From JBDUDK01 sp040002995 (lineage in GTDB: Bacteria; Actinomycetota; Acidimicrobiia; Acidimicrobiales; Ilumatobacteraceae): a DNA stretch of 37,981 bases. The notes beneath the pieces were generated by a model, which ran no database searches, was not told where the DNA came from, and worked only from the letters and a program-made list of their open reading frames with translations. The stretch covers positions 1-37,981 of the forward strand of contig JBDUDK010000058.1 in assembly GCA_040002995.1 (NCBI GenBank), in the 5' to 3' direction. Both the position numbers and the translations under genes were made by a program. Shown piece by piece: positions 23,461 to 31,334 of the stretch; the stretch's first letter is position 1; the number at the start of each line of letters is the position of its first letter.

Positions 23461-24291
23461 CGCAGCCTGCTTCTCCAGCGCGGCCGCGATCTCGTCCTCG
23501 TGATCGATGGGTAGCGGATACACGACTAGGCGGTCGACACCGAGCCCCTCGTACGCGGCGAGCGACTCGGCCGAAACAAGACCCTGCGGGGTGATCGAGA
23601 TCTCGAGTGGACCGAGGTGGGCCGGGCGCTCGACGCGATCGGCTGCCGCCCGCAAGCCGTCGAGACACGTCTTCGTGGCGTCGACGTTGAGCCAGAAGCC
23701 GTACCAACCATGAGCGCGAGACACCGCACGTTCGAGCGCGGCGGGCGACCGACCGCCGATGACGATGCGGGGCCCACCCTTCTGCACCGGTCGGGGGTGC
23801 GCGTCGATGCCGGCGAAATCGAAGTAGCGGCCGTGGTGCTCGGGAGCGGGGTCGTTCCACAGCGCATTCATTACGGTGAGGTATTCGTCCGTCCGGCTTC
23901 CCCGCTCCTTCAGCGATACGCCGATCGCCGACATCTCCGGTTCGAGGTAGCCCGCCCCGACACCCAAGATGAGACGGCCCGCGCTCAGCACATCGAGGCT
24001 GGCCGCCTGCTTCGCGAGCACGACCGGGTTGCGCTGCGGGAGGATGATGATGCCCGTCGCCAGTTCGAGCGTTGTGGTCACCGCGGCCACGTACGCGAGA
24101 TGTACGAAGGGGTCGACGATGGGGTCGGTGGGCTCCATCGGCGCCGGCGCGACCCGCGGGCTCGGGAGCACGACGTGCTCACCCACCCACCACGAGTCGT
24201 AGCCCAAACCTTCGACCATGCGCGCGAGGCGCGACGCGACGTCGGGGGCGGTGGCGCATTTGGCGTTGAGGCCGAAGACCGCGAATTTCAT
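23446..24291 (-). CDS. LLM-class F420-dependent oxidoreductase
   Basis: A 281-residue luciferase-like (TIM barrel) oxidoreductase of the F420-using subgroup. It opens MKFAVFGLNAKCA, has GLGYDSWWVGEHVVLP, TLELATGIIILPQRNPV, SAGRLILGVGAGYLEPE and KGGPRIVIGGRSP, all standard for the family. These enzymes transfer hydride from or to coenzyme F420; the substrate is not predictable. The ATG at 24291 lies seven bases after minus-strand TAGCGT; an extension to 24447 overlaps the divergent PhyH gene and lacks family similarity. It is divergent from the PhyH gene with only 42 bases between start codons, so the pair may be co-regulated. Confidence 0.92.
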   Translation of the reverse strand: MKFAVFGLNAKCATAPDVASRLARMVEGLGYDSWWVGEHVVLPSPRVAPAPMEPTDPIVDPFVHLAYVAAVTTTLELATGIIILPQRNPVVLAKQAASLDVLSAGRLILGVGAGYLEPEMSAIGVSLKERGSRTDEYLTVMNALWNDPAPEHHGRYFDFAGIDAHPRPVQKGGPRIVIGGRSPAALERAVSRAHGWYGFWLNVDATKTCLDGLRAAADRVERPAHLGPLEISITPQGLVSAESLAAYEGLGVDRLVVYPLPIDHEDEIAAALEKQAALIER

Positions 24292-24298
24292 CGTCGGG

Positions 24299-24304
24299 AC
24301 GCTA
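24299..24304 (-). promoter_or_regulatory. -10 box of LLM oxidoreductase gene
   Basis: TAGCGT on the minus strand, seven bases before the ATG at 24291. It sits where the -35 of the divergent PhyH promoter would fall. Confidence 0.5.
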
Positions 24305-24320
24305 CTGGCCGCGGCGCGAC

Positions 24321-24326
24321 TACCGT
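24321..24326 (+). promoter_or_regulatory. -10 box of PhyH gene
   Basis: TACCGT, seven bases before the ATG at 24334. It is back to back with the minus-strand box at 24299-24304. Confidence 0.5.
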
Positions 24327-24333
24327 CGAAGCC

Positions 24334-25179
24334 ATGACGACGCCCCGGCCGCTCCAGATTCTCGATCGCCGCGCGAGCGCGGAAGAGGTGTGTGTGGCCC
24401 TCGCCGCCGATGGTGGGGTGATTATCGAGCGGCTGGTTGAGCCGCACGTCATGGACCGCATCAACAGTGAGATCGCGCCATACGTCGAGGCGACGGCGCC
24501 GGGCCCCGACGATTTCTCAGGACACCGCACGCGCCGGACCGGCAGTCTTATCGCCAGGTCGCCGACATTTCGCGACATCGCCGCCCATCCGTTCGTGATC
24601 GAGGTCCTCGACCGCGTGCTCGGTGACCACACCACGAACTACCAACTGCACCTGACGCAGGTGATCGACATCGGACCCAGTGAGCCGGGCCAGCCCGTGC
24701 ACCGCGATCAATGGGCGTTCGACTTCTTCAAGTTCCCCCAAGGGTTCGAGGTGGAGTGTCACACGATGTGGGCGATGACCGACTTCACCGAGCAGAACGG
24801 GGCCACGCGCATCGTCCCCGGGAGCAACCACTACGAAGACCGCCTGCGGCTCCCGTACGAGGACACCGTCGCGGCCGAAATGCCGAAAGGCTCTGTGCTG
24901 TTGTACGTCGGCTCGGTGTACCACGGGGGTGGCGCCAACAGGTCGAACGAGCATCGTCTCGGCATCAACGTCGGCTACACGCTCGCCTGGCTGCGCCAGG
25001 AAGAGAACCAGTACCTCGCCTGCCCGCCGGAGGTGGCGCGCACGTTGCCCATCGAACTCGCGAAGCTCATTGGTTACGACAAGGCCGCCTACGCGCTCGG
25101 CTACTGGGGCGACCTCCGTCATCCGCTCGAAGCGTTGCACGGAGTCGGCTCGGCACCCGCCGGCTTCGCGACGAAGTAA
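24334..25179 (+). CDS. Phytanoyl-CoA dioxygenase (PhyH) family protein
   Basis: A 281-residue Fe(II)/2-oxoglutarate-dependent oxygenase. The iron-binding His-x-Asp is in QPVHRDQWAF, the distal His in GSVYHGGGANRS, and the 2-oxoglutarate-binding Arg in NEHRLGINVGY. PGSNHYEDR is also typical. Such enzymes hydroxylate fatty acyl chains, osmolytes or secondary metabolites; the substrate is unknown. The ATG at 24334 lies seven bases after TACCGT; a long in-frame extension to 23617 overlaps the F420 oxidoreductase gene on the other strand and is rejected. It is convergent with the copper lipoprotein gene, with a hairpin in the 61-base gap. Confidence 0.92.
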   Translation: MTTPRPLQILDRRASAEEVCVALAADGGVIIERLVEPHVMDRINSEIAPYVEATAPGPDDFSGHRTRRTGSLIARSPTFRDIAAHPFVIEVLDRVLGDHTTNYQLHLTQVIDIGPSEPGQPVHRDQWAFDFFKFPQGFEVECHTMWAMTDFTEQNGATRIVPGSNHYEDRLRLPYEDTVAAEMPKGSVLLYVGSVYHGGGANRSNEHRLGINVGYTLAWLRQEENQYLACPPEVARTLPIELAKLIGYDKAAYALGYWGDLRHPLEALHGVGSAPAGFATK

Positions 25180-25222
25180 TCGGGGCGGCGCCGCGAGGGG
25201 AAGTCGAGTGACTTTCGCTGGA

Positions 25223-25239
25223 GTTCCGCAGGGCGGAGC
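25223..25239. terminator. Hairpin between convergent genes
   Basis: A 7-pair stem (one G-U) with an AGG loop, TCCGC-AGG-GCGGA at its core, between the PhyH and copper lipoprotein stops. It has no T-tract, so intrinsic termination is only a possibility. Confidence 0.3.
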
Positions 25240-25240
25240 G

Positions 25241-26857
25241 TTACGGCGTGACTTTGAAAGCGCCGCGCATGAACGGGTGGATGCGGCAGAAATAGTTGTA
25301 GACGCCAGGAGGCAGTGTGGCCGGTGTCGACCACGTGAGCCGTCCTGCGGTGGGCGCACCTGCGTCGCCGAGCTCACCGGAGTCGAAGGAAATGTCGCCG
25401 TCGGCAATCGGGAAGGCGATGCCGGTCTCCGCGTTGCAGGGCGCCTTGCACGCGGTGATGGTGTGCCAGATGCCGGGAGCATCGAGCGGCTCTGTGTTCG
25501 CGAAGGTGATCGTGCCGCCCTGCTTTACGGTCGGAAGCGAGTTCCCGATCTCGAGATCACCCTCGGCGTAGAGGAAGCCGCCGATACCGATCTGGGCCGG
25601 CGCCGGTCGCGGCGGGAATGTGGTCGCGTCGCCGAGCTCTGCGCCCGTGCCGCCGTGATGATCATTCTCGGGTAGATGGCCGTGGGTGAGGTGGCCCGGC
25701 GTGTCGACGTTGGTGGCGAACGGGTCGGCGCCGCCAGCGGTTGCGGCCATCCACACGACCATGATGCCCATCGACTCGTACCAACTCGCCCGTGACGAGT
25801 CGTACGTGGCGTGCACCGAGAGCGTGTCGCCCGCCTTCACCTCGACACGCCAGTCCGGGTTCGTGACCGTCATCGCCACGTCCCACGAGACCGCGCCCGC
25901 GGGCTCGAAGTAGTTCGCGACGGACCGGAACGCCCTCGCGCTCTGGGCTCCCCGTTGCACCATGAGGTCGTCGTAGAGGCCACCGGGATGCATATGGCCG
26001 CCGGTGGCAATGAGCACGGCGTCGTGATCGACGGTCCACTCGTTCAGCTTCGGTCCCGAGCCGTAGGGGCCCCCGGCTTGGTCTGGGACCGCCTGGTCTG
26101 GGTAGGTGTAGGTGCCGTTCGCCCCGGTGCCTTTCAACACGTCGAACACGGGATAGCCACTGCCGTTTTGGACATCGAGCCAGACCGGTCGAGCGGGCGT
26201 GATCGCCGCGGCGGCCGGCACGCTCGTCGGAAGAAAGTCGAGGTCGTAGGTGATCCACACGTTGTCGGGCGACGACGTGAGGTTGTGAAGCATGTAGGTG
26301 ATGACCCACCGGTCGGTCGCGTGGTACGGGTAGCCGAAGCCGGCCGGCAACTCGGTGGCGGTCTTCTCTTCGCCGACGGCGAAGAACCGCTCGGGGAAGC
26401 CCGGGGTGGTGGTGTCCTTGGCCGACAGATTCAGCCACACGCCGTGGTGGAGGTGGATGATGTCGACGGGCGGCACCGAACCATCGGCGCGGCGCAGATT
26501 CGACGAGATGCGAAGGACGTAGCCATCGGCGGGCGGTTGGGGGACCGCGGTATTGGTGAACGCGATGTTGTTCTGACCCGGCGCGATCGCAATGGGGCCG
26601 TACTCGTAGTGCAGGTGCTGGGTGCCCGCGGGCAGCTGCGCGGCGAACCCATCCTCGGCGGCGGTGGTGGCCGTCGTCGTCGCGATAGCGGTGGTGGCCG
26701 GACCCGTTGCCTGGGCGCCTGTCGTCGAGACCGGGTTGGTCGCAACCGGATACGTGGCCGCAGTGGAGGCCGAACGTTTGGCGGTGGTGGTGGACGTGCC
26801 GCACGCCGCGGCCATCGCGAGCAACGCGAGACCGATCAGCGTGACTCCCCGGCCCAT
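25241..26857 (-). CDS. Exported copper lipoprotein: PHM-like dicopper region plus C-terminal cupredoxin
   Basis: A 538-residue secreted protein. The signal peptide ends at a probable lipid-modified Cys19 (AAAC), followed by a Thr/Ala-rich linker to about residue 68. Residues about 80-375 resemble the peptidylglycine alpha-hydroxylating monooxygenase (PHM) fold in ligand order and spacing: H137-H138 (IHLHHGVW) and H191 (ITYMLHN) for one copper, H288-x-H290 (GGHMHPGG) and M363 (ESMGIM) for the second. Residues about 420-538 form a cupredoxin with type 1 copper ligands H465, C524, H527 and M530. The ATG at 26857 follows TACCCT by six bases; the longer frame upstream is antisense to the ALDH gene. 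The enzyme role is inference. Confidence 0.82.
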   Translation of the reverse strand: MGRGVTLIGLALLAMAAACGTSTTTAKRSASTAATYPVATNPVSTTGAQATGPATTAIATTTATTAAEDGFAAQLPAGTQHLHYEYGPIAIAPGQNNIAFTNTAVPQPPADGYVLRISSNLRRADGSVPPVDIIHLHHGVWLNLSAKDTTTPGFPERFFAVGEEKTATELPAGFGYPYHATDRWVITYMLHNLTSSPDNVWITYDLDFLPTSVPAAAAITPARPVWLDVQNGSGYPVFDVLKGTGANGTYTYPDQAVPDQAGGPYGSGPKLNEWTVDHDAVLIATGGHMHPGGLYDDLMVQRGAQSARAFRSVANYFEPAGAVSWDVAMTVTNPDWRVEVKAGDTLSVHATYDSSRASWYESMGIMVVWMAATAGGADPFATNVDTPGHLTHGHLPENDHHGGTGAELGDATTFPPRPAPAQIGIGGFLYAEGDLEIGNSLPTVKQGGTITFANTEPLDAPGIWHTITACKAPCNAETGIAFPIADGDISFDSGELGDAGAPTAGRLTWSTPATLPPGVYNYFCRIHPFMRGAFKVTP

Positions 26858-26863
26858 CTCGTC

Positions 26864-26869
26864 AGGGTA
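26864..26869 (-). promoter_or_regulatory. -10 box of copper lipoprotein gene
   Basis: TACCCT on the minus strand, six bases before the ATG at 26857. Confidence 0.5.
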
Positions 26870-26931
26870 CTTGTCGTCGTCGATGCCGGGCCGTCGAGCT
26901 CGCGAGCGGGGTGAGGCTGCGAACTCGCCGG

Positions 26932-26957
26932 TAGTGTCCGTGGACAGGGCAAGGAGG
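26932..26957 (+). promoter_or_regulatory. -10 box and ribosome site of ALDH7 gene
   Basis: TAGTGT (26932-26937) is followed by AAGGAGG (26951-26957) eight bases before the ATG at 26966. This gene therefore has a short leader, unlike its divergent neighbour. Confidence 0.45.
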
Positions 26958-26965
26958 CTCTCTCC

Positions 26966-28480
26966 ATGGACATCCGCGACAACCTCGAGGCGATCTTGGG
27001 CCGTCTCGGCGTCGACCTCACGGCGTGGAAGGGAGACGACCTCATCGTGCGGACCCCTGTCACGGGTGAGGTCATCGCATCGTTGCGGGCGTCTACTCCA
27101 GTCGAGACCGCCGGCGCGGTCGGCCGAGCCCGTGAAGCGTTTCTTGCCTGGCGTCTCGTGCCTGCGCCGCGCCGGGGCGAACTCGTGCGTCGCCTCGGCG
27201 CGTTGCTGCGCGAGCACAAGGGCGACCTCGGCATGTTGGTGTCGATCGAGGCGGGCAAGATCGTCTCGGAGGGTCAGGGCGAAGTCCAAGAGATGATCGA
27301 CATCTGCGATTTCGCGGTCGGCCAATCGCGCCAGCTCTACGGGCGCACGATCGCGTCCGAACGCCCCGGCCATCGGATGATGGAGACATGGCACCCGCTC
27401 GGCGTCGTGGGCGTGATCACCGCGTTCAACTTCCCCGTCGCGGTGTGGGCCTGGAACGCCGCGCTCGCGCTCGTGTGTGGTGATCCCGTGATCTGGAAGC
27501 CGTCGGAAAAGACGCCGCTCACTGCCCTCGCCGTCGACGCGTTGTTCCGCGAGGCGGTCGCTGATTTCAACGATGCGCCCGAAGACCTGAGCCAAGTCGT
27601 GCTCGGCGGCGCGGCCGTGGGCGAGGTGCTCGTCGATCACCGCGACGTCGGATTGATCAGCGCCACGGGTTCGACGCGGATGGGCGCCGCGATCGGGCCG
27701 AGGGTCGCGGCGCGCTTTGGGCGCTGCCTGCTCGAACTCGGCGGCAACAACGCCATGGTCGTGGCCCCCTCCGCCGACCTCGGGCTCGCGGTGCGCGCGA
27801 TCGTGTTTGCCGCTGCGGGCACGGCCGGGCAACGGTGCACGAGTCTGCGCCGCTTGATCGTCCACGAATCGATCCGCGCGGAAGTCGAACGTCGAGTCAG
27901 TGACGCGTTCGCGTCGCTCCCCATCGGGAACCCGCTCTTGCCGGGCACGCTCGTGGGACCGTTGATCGACGAACGAGCGGCCGACGCGATGGCGGCCGCG
28001 ATCGAGCAGGCCAAGTCCGACGGCGGTCGGGTGCTCGTAGGGGGCGAACGCGTCGCGATCGAGGGGGCTGCTGGAGGCTCCTATGTCGCACCGGCCGTCG
28101 TGTCGATGCCGGCGCCGACTCAAATCGTGCGAACCGAGACGTTCGCCCCGATCCTCTACACGCTCGGCTACTCCGACGTGGCGGACGCGATCTCGCTGCA
28201 AAACGACGTGCCTCAAGGTCTCTCGTCGTCGATCATGACCGGCGACATGCGAGAGGCGGAGTTGTTCGTGTCGGTGACTGGGAGCGACTGCGGAATCGCC
28301 AACGTGAACATCGGTCCGAGCGGCGCCGAGATTGGCGGCGCGTTCGGCGGCGAGAAGGAAACGGGCGGGGGTCGGGAGGCCGGCTCCGACTCTTGGAAGG
28401 CGTACATGCGCCGGGCCACGAACACCGTCAACTTCAGCGACGAACTTCCTCTCGCGCAAGGCGTGCGTTTCGGAGCGTGA
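26966..28480 (+). CDS. Aldehyde dehydrogenase, ALDH7 (aminoadipate semialdehyde dehydrogenase) family
   Basis: A 504-residue NAD(P)-dependent aldehyde dehydrogenase of the ALDH7/antiquitin group. Evidence: GRTIASERPGHRMMETWHPL and GVVGVITAFNFPVAVWAWN, which are distinctive of ALDH7; catalytic Glu in LLELGGNNA and Cys in GTAGQRCTSLRR; C-terminal GGAFGGEKETGGGREAGSDSWKAYMRR. Characterised members oxidise alpha-aminoadipic semialdehyde (piperideine-6-carboxylate) in lysine breakdown (AmaB/Pcd) or betaine aldehyde. No other lysine-catabolic gene is next door; instead the gene overlaps a HisD paralogue (TGATG), so the true substrate may be the product of that enzyme. AAGGAGG supports the start. 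Confidence 0.93.
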   Translation: MDIRDNLEAILGRLGVDLTAWKGDDLIVRTPVTGEVIASLRASTPVETAGAVGRAREAFLAWRLVPAPRRGELVRRLGALLREHKGDLGMLVSIEAGKIVSEGQGEVQEMIDICDFAVGQSRQLYGRTIASERPGHRMMETWHPLGVVGVITAFNFPVAVWAWNAALALVCGDPVIWKPSEKTPLTALAVDALFREAVADFNDAPEDLSQVVLGGAAVGEVLVDHRDVGLISATGSTRMGAAIGPRVAARFGRCLLELGGNNAMVVAPSADLGLAVRAIVFAAAGTAGQRCTSLRRLIVHESIRAEVERRVSDAFASLPIGNPLLPGTLVGPLIDERAADAMAAAIEQAKSDGGRVLVGGERVAIEGAAGGSYVAPAVVSMPAPTQIVRTETFAPILYTLGYSDVADAISLQNDVPQGLSSSIMTGDMREAELFVSVTGSDCGIANVNIGPSGAEIGGAFGGEKETGGGREAGSDSWKAYMRRATNTVNFSDELPLAQGVRFGA

Positions 28481-29808
28481 TGAACGGTCCGATGCGCGTC
28501 ATGACGTGGAACGAGCTCGACGCGCCGGCGCGCGCGGCGTTGATGGAGCGCGGCCGTTCCGCGATCTTCGACGACCGCCTGCGTTCCTCAATTGGGCGCA
28601 TCATTGAGGACGTGAGGGCGCACGGTGACGACGCCGTGTGTCGCGCGTTGCACACGTTTGACGGTATCGATATCAGCCCGGAAGGGCTCAAGGTCACTGA
28701 AGCGGAGTTCGCCGCGGCCCGTGCCCAAGTCGGCGACGACCTCCTCGCCGCGATTCGAGATCTCATTGATCATGTCCGTCGGTTCAACGAGCAGGTGCTC
28801 GCCCAACGGGCCGACTGGCACTTCGAGAGCGAGCCGGGCCTCGTGGTGGGGGAGAAGTGGAGCCCGATAGCGAGCGCGGGGCTATTCGTGCCGTGCGGGA
28901 AGGGGTCGTTTCCTTCCGTGCTCGCCCAGATCGGCACGCCCGCGGTGGTCGCCGGTGTGGGAACAGTGATCGTGCTCGTGCCGCCGGTCGCCGGCTCGGG
29001 CGGCCTCGTCGATCCCGCGGTGCTCGTCACGGCGTCCGAGCTCGGTCTTCGCGACGTGTTCCGCGTCAACGGCCCTGCCGGCATCGCTGCCGCGGCGTTC
29101 GGCACACTCAACATCCCCAAGGTCGTCAAGGTGCTCGGTCCCGGCAGCCCGCCCGTGGTCTGCGCCCAGCTCGAGGTGCAGCGCTACGGCTGTTCGTCGG
29201 TGATGCTCCTCGGTCCCACGGAGAGTCTTGTGGTCGCCGACGATTCCGCCGACGCGCGCTTGCTCGCGGCCGATCTGCTGATCGAGGCCGAACACGGTGA
29301 CGACTCTTCCGTTGTGCTTGTCACGCCGAGCCGCGCGCTCGTCGACGCCACGCAACGCCAGTTGGCATCGCAGCTGGCGGCGTTGCCCGAACCGCGGCGT
29401 CACTACGCCTCCAGCGCGCTCGGCGTAAACGGGGGCGCAGTCATCGTCGACGATCTCGAAACCGCATTCGCCGTCGCTAACGCGTACGCGCCCGAACACC
29501 TCCAACTCGTCGTAGCTGACAGCGACGCGGCATTGGCGCACCTCCACGACGCGGGCGAGATCCTGGTTGGGCAGCACACCCCGTTCTCAGCGGCGAATTT
29601 CGTGATCGGTTGTCCCGCCGCGCTCCCCACGAGCGGGTTCGCCACGGTGTCTTCTGGAATAACGGTCGACGCGTTTCTCAAGCGCACCGCCGTCGCCCGC
29701 GCCGACGCCGTCGCCCTCGCCCGCATGTCTCCCTCGGTGGTGGCCCTCGCCGAGCACGAAGGGTTCCCTGCTCACGCCGCGGCGGTGCGGGCGCGCACTC
29801 TGCCCTGA
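28480..29808 (+). CDS. HisD-like (histidinol dehydrogenase family) alcohol/aldehyde dehydrogenase
   Basis: A 442-residue member of the HisD family with the normal fold-wide motifs: GLFVPCGKGSFPSVL, LGPGSPPVVCAQ, GPTESLVVADD, AYAPEHLQL. Against E. coli HisD, catalytic E326/H327 are kept (E339/H340), as are H262 (H272), E414 (E427) and H419 (H432). Zinc ligand Q259 becomes E269, zinc ligand D360 becomes N373, and histidinol contact H367 becomes A380. It therefore may not be a histidinol dehydrogenase but a paralogue acting on another amino- or hydroxy-alcohol. No other his gene is nearby. The ATG overlaps the ALDH7 stop, so the two enzymes are made together and may act in sequence. Confidence 0.85.
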   Translation: MNGPMRVMTWNELDAPARAALMERGRSAIFDDRLRSSIGRIIEDVRAHGDDAVCRALHTFDGIDISPEGLKVTEAEFAAARAQVGDDLLAAIRDLIDHVRRFNEQVLAQRADWHFESEPGLVVGEKWSPIASAGLFVPCGKGSFPSVLAQIGTPAVVAGVGTVIVLVPPVAGSGGLVDPAVLVTASELGLRDVFRVNGPAGIAAAAFGTLNIPKVVKVLGPGSPPVVCAQLEVQRYGCSSVMLLGPTESLVVADDSADARLLAADLLIEAEHGDDSSVVLVTPSRALVDATQRQLASQLAALPEPRRHYASSALGVNGGAVIVDDLETAFAVANAYAPEHLQLVVADSDAALAHLHDAGEILVGQHTPFSAANFVIGCPAALPTSGFATVSSGITVDAFLKRTAVARADAVALARMSPSVVALAEHEGFPAHAAAVRARTLP

Positions 29809-29877
29809 TCAACTGCCAAAATGGTGGAGTCCGATTTCCGCTAGCGTGGCGTTCCCATTCACGGCAGGATCGTGTTT

Positions 29878-31332
29878 GTGCTCCCCGACGACGACCAGTG
29901 TTACCGAGCCGCGCAGGCCAAGGACTCGCGCTTCGACGGCTGGTTCTTCGTCGGGGTGACGTCGACCGGTATCTACTGCCGGCCGAGCTGTCCCGCCATT
30001 ACGCCCAAGCGCGCGAACGTCCGCTTCTACCCGACGGCGGCCGCGGCGCAACTCGCGGGCTTTCGCGCCTGCAAGCGCTGCCGGCCCGACGCGTCGCCCG
30101 GCTCTCCCGAGTGGAACACGCGGGCCGATCTCGTCGGTCGCGCCATGCGCCTCATCGCCGACGGCATCGTTGATCGAGACGGCGTGCGCGGCCTGGCGAG
30201 CCGGCTCGGCTACAGCGAACGTCAACTCAACCGCCAACTCGTGGCCGAAGTCGGCGCGGGTCCGCTGGCCCTCGCACGGGCGCAACGGGCCAGGACGGCG
30301 CGCATCCTGATCGAGACGTCTGCTCTGCCGTTCACGGAGATCGCGTTTGCCGCCGGGTTCGCGAGCATCCGCCAGTTCAACGACACCGTGCGCGAGGTGT
30401 TCGCCTCGACGCCGACCGAATTGCGCCGGCGCAACACGACCACGCCCACGCCGAGCGGGCCCACCGATCGACTCGTGCTGCGCCTCCCCTACCGCGCCCC
30501 CCTCGCGCTCACGCCGCTGCTCGAATTCCTCGGCAGGCGGGCGGTCGCAGGCATCGAATCGTTCGACGGCCAGACCTACACCCGATCACTCTCTCTTCCT
30601 CACGGCCACGGCGTCGCCTCGCTCTCCGCGCACGACGAACGGGCCGTGCGCTGCGAGCTGAATCTGGCCGACCTTCGCGACCTCACCACCGCGGTGCAGC
30701 GGGTGCGCCGGCTCCTCGATCTCGACGCCGACCCGACAAGCGTCGATGCCGCGCTGGGCGCGGATCCCGCTCTGGAGCCGCTCGTGCTCAAGGTGCCGGG
30801 GCGCCGCGTCCCTGGCGCCGTCGACGGCAACGAACTCGCCGTACGCGCCGTCCTGGGACAACAGGTCTCGGTGGCGGGCGCGCGTACGGCTGCGGCCCGG
30901 CTCGTCGAGCGACACGGCTCGCCGTTGTCGGTCACCGACGAACGCGTCACCCACGTGTTTCCCGACGCGGCGACGATTACGGAGGTTGATCCCACCTCGT
31001 TCGCGATGCCTCGCGCGCGGGGTCGGGCGCTCGTCGCCATTTGCGGCGCGCTCGCGAGCGGCGCGGTGGTGCTCGATGCCGGTGTCGACCGCGACGAGAC
31101 GGCCGCCGCGCTCACGCGTCTGGAGGGCGTGGGTCCGTGGACCGCGGGCTACCTGGCGATGCGGGCGCTCGGCGACCCCGATGCGTTCCTGCCGACCGAC
31201 CTCGGAGTGCGCCACGGCCTCGAACGCCTCGGATTGCCCTCCGACCCGCGGAGCGCAACGGCAATGGCAGAGCGGTGGCGACCGTGGCGTTCGTACGCAT
31301 TGATGCACCTATGGGGAGCCTTGGAGGCCTGA
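29878..31332 (+). CDS. Ada-AlkA fusion: methylphosphotriester sensor, AraC HTH and 3-methyladenine glycosylase II
   Basis: A protein of about 484 residues with three parts. The Ada zinc domain has the four Cys (YCRPSC and CKRC); the first is the methyl acceptor from DNA phosphotriesters. An AraC-type helix-turn-helix (residues about 85-180) includes GLASRLGYSERQLNRQL and FTEIAFAAGFASIRQFN. The AlkA part (about 200-484) has the helix-hairpin-helix LEGVGPWTAGYLAMRAL and catalytic Asp in FLPTDLG. It would sense alkylation, activate transcription and excise alkylated bases. The O6-methylguanine activity of E. coli Ada is supplied by the next gene. GTG 29878 has AGGA eight bases upstream; GTG 29872 is the other candidate. 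TAGCGT at 29842 is the likely -10. Confidence 0.92.
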   Translation: MLPDDDQCYRAAQAKDSRFDGWFFVGVTSTGIYCRPSCPAITPKRANVRFYPTAAAAQLAGFRACKRCRPDASPGSPEWNTRADLVGRAMRLIADGIVDRDGVRGLASRLGYSERQLNRQLVAEVGAGPLALARAQRARTARILIETSALPFTEIAFAAGFASIRQFNDTVREVFASTPTELRRRNTTTPTPSGPTDRLVLRLPYRAPLALTPLLEFLGRRAVAGIESFDGQTYTRSLSLPHGHGVASLSAHDERAVRCELNLADLRDLTTAVQRVRRLLDLDADPTSVDAALGADPALEPLVLKVPGRRVPGAVDGNELAVRAVLGQQVSVAGARTAAARLVERHGSPLSVTDERVTHVFPDAATITEVDPTSFAMPRARGRALVAICGALASGAVVLDAGVDRDETAAALTRLEGVGPWTAGYLAMRALGDPDAFLPTDLGVRHGLERLGLPSDPRSATAMAERWRPWRSYALMHLWGALEA

Positions 31333-31334
31333 TC

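Noticed and set aside
23617..24333. N-terminal extension of the PhyH reading frame
   Set aside because: It covers the LLM oxidoreductase gene on the other strand and adds no PhyH similarity; ATG 24334 has a -10 box and the right length.
25185..25194. GCGGCGCCGC palindrome as a terminator or operator
   Set aside because: Short GC-only palindromes are expected by chance in this DNA, and it lacks a T-tract and a loop.
26858..28459. Upstream half of a very long minus-strand reading frame (25241-28459, over 1000 codons)
   Set aside because: It is antisense to the ALDH7 gene, low in hydrophobic order and rich in Arg/His, with no family motifs. The real copper lipoprotein starts at 26857, where a signal peptide and -10 box are found.
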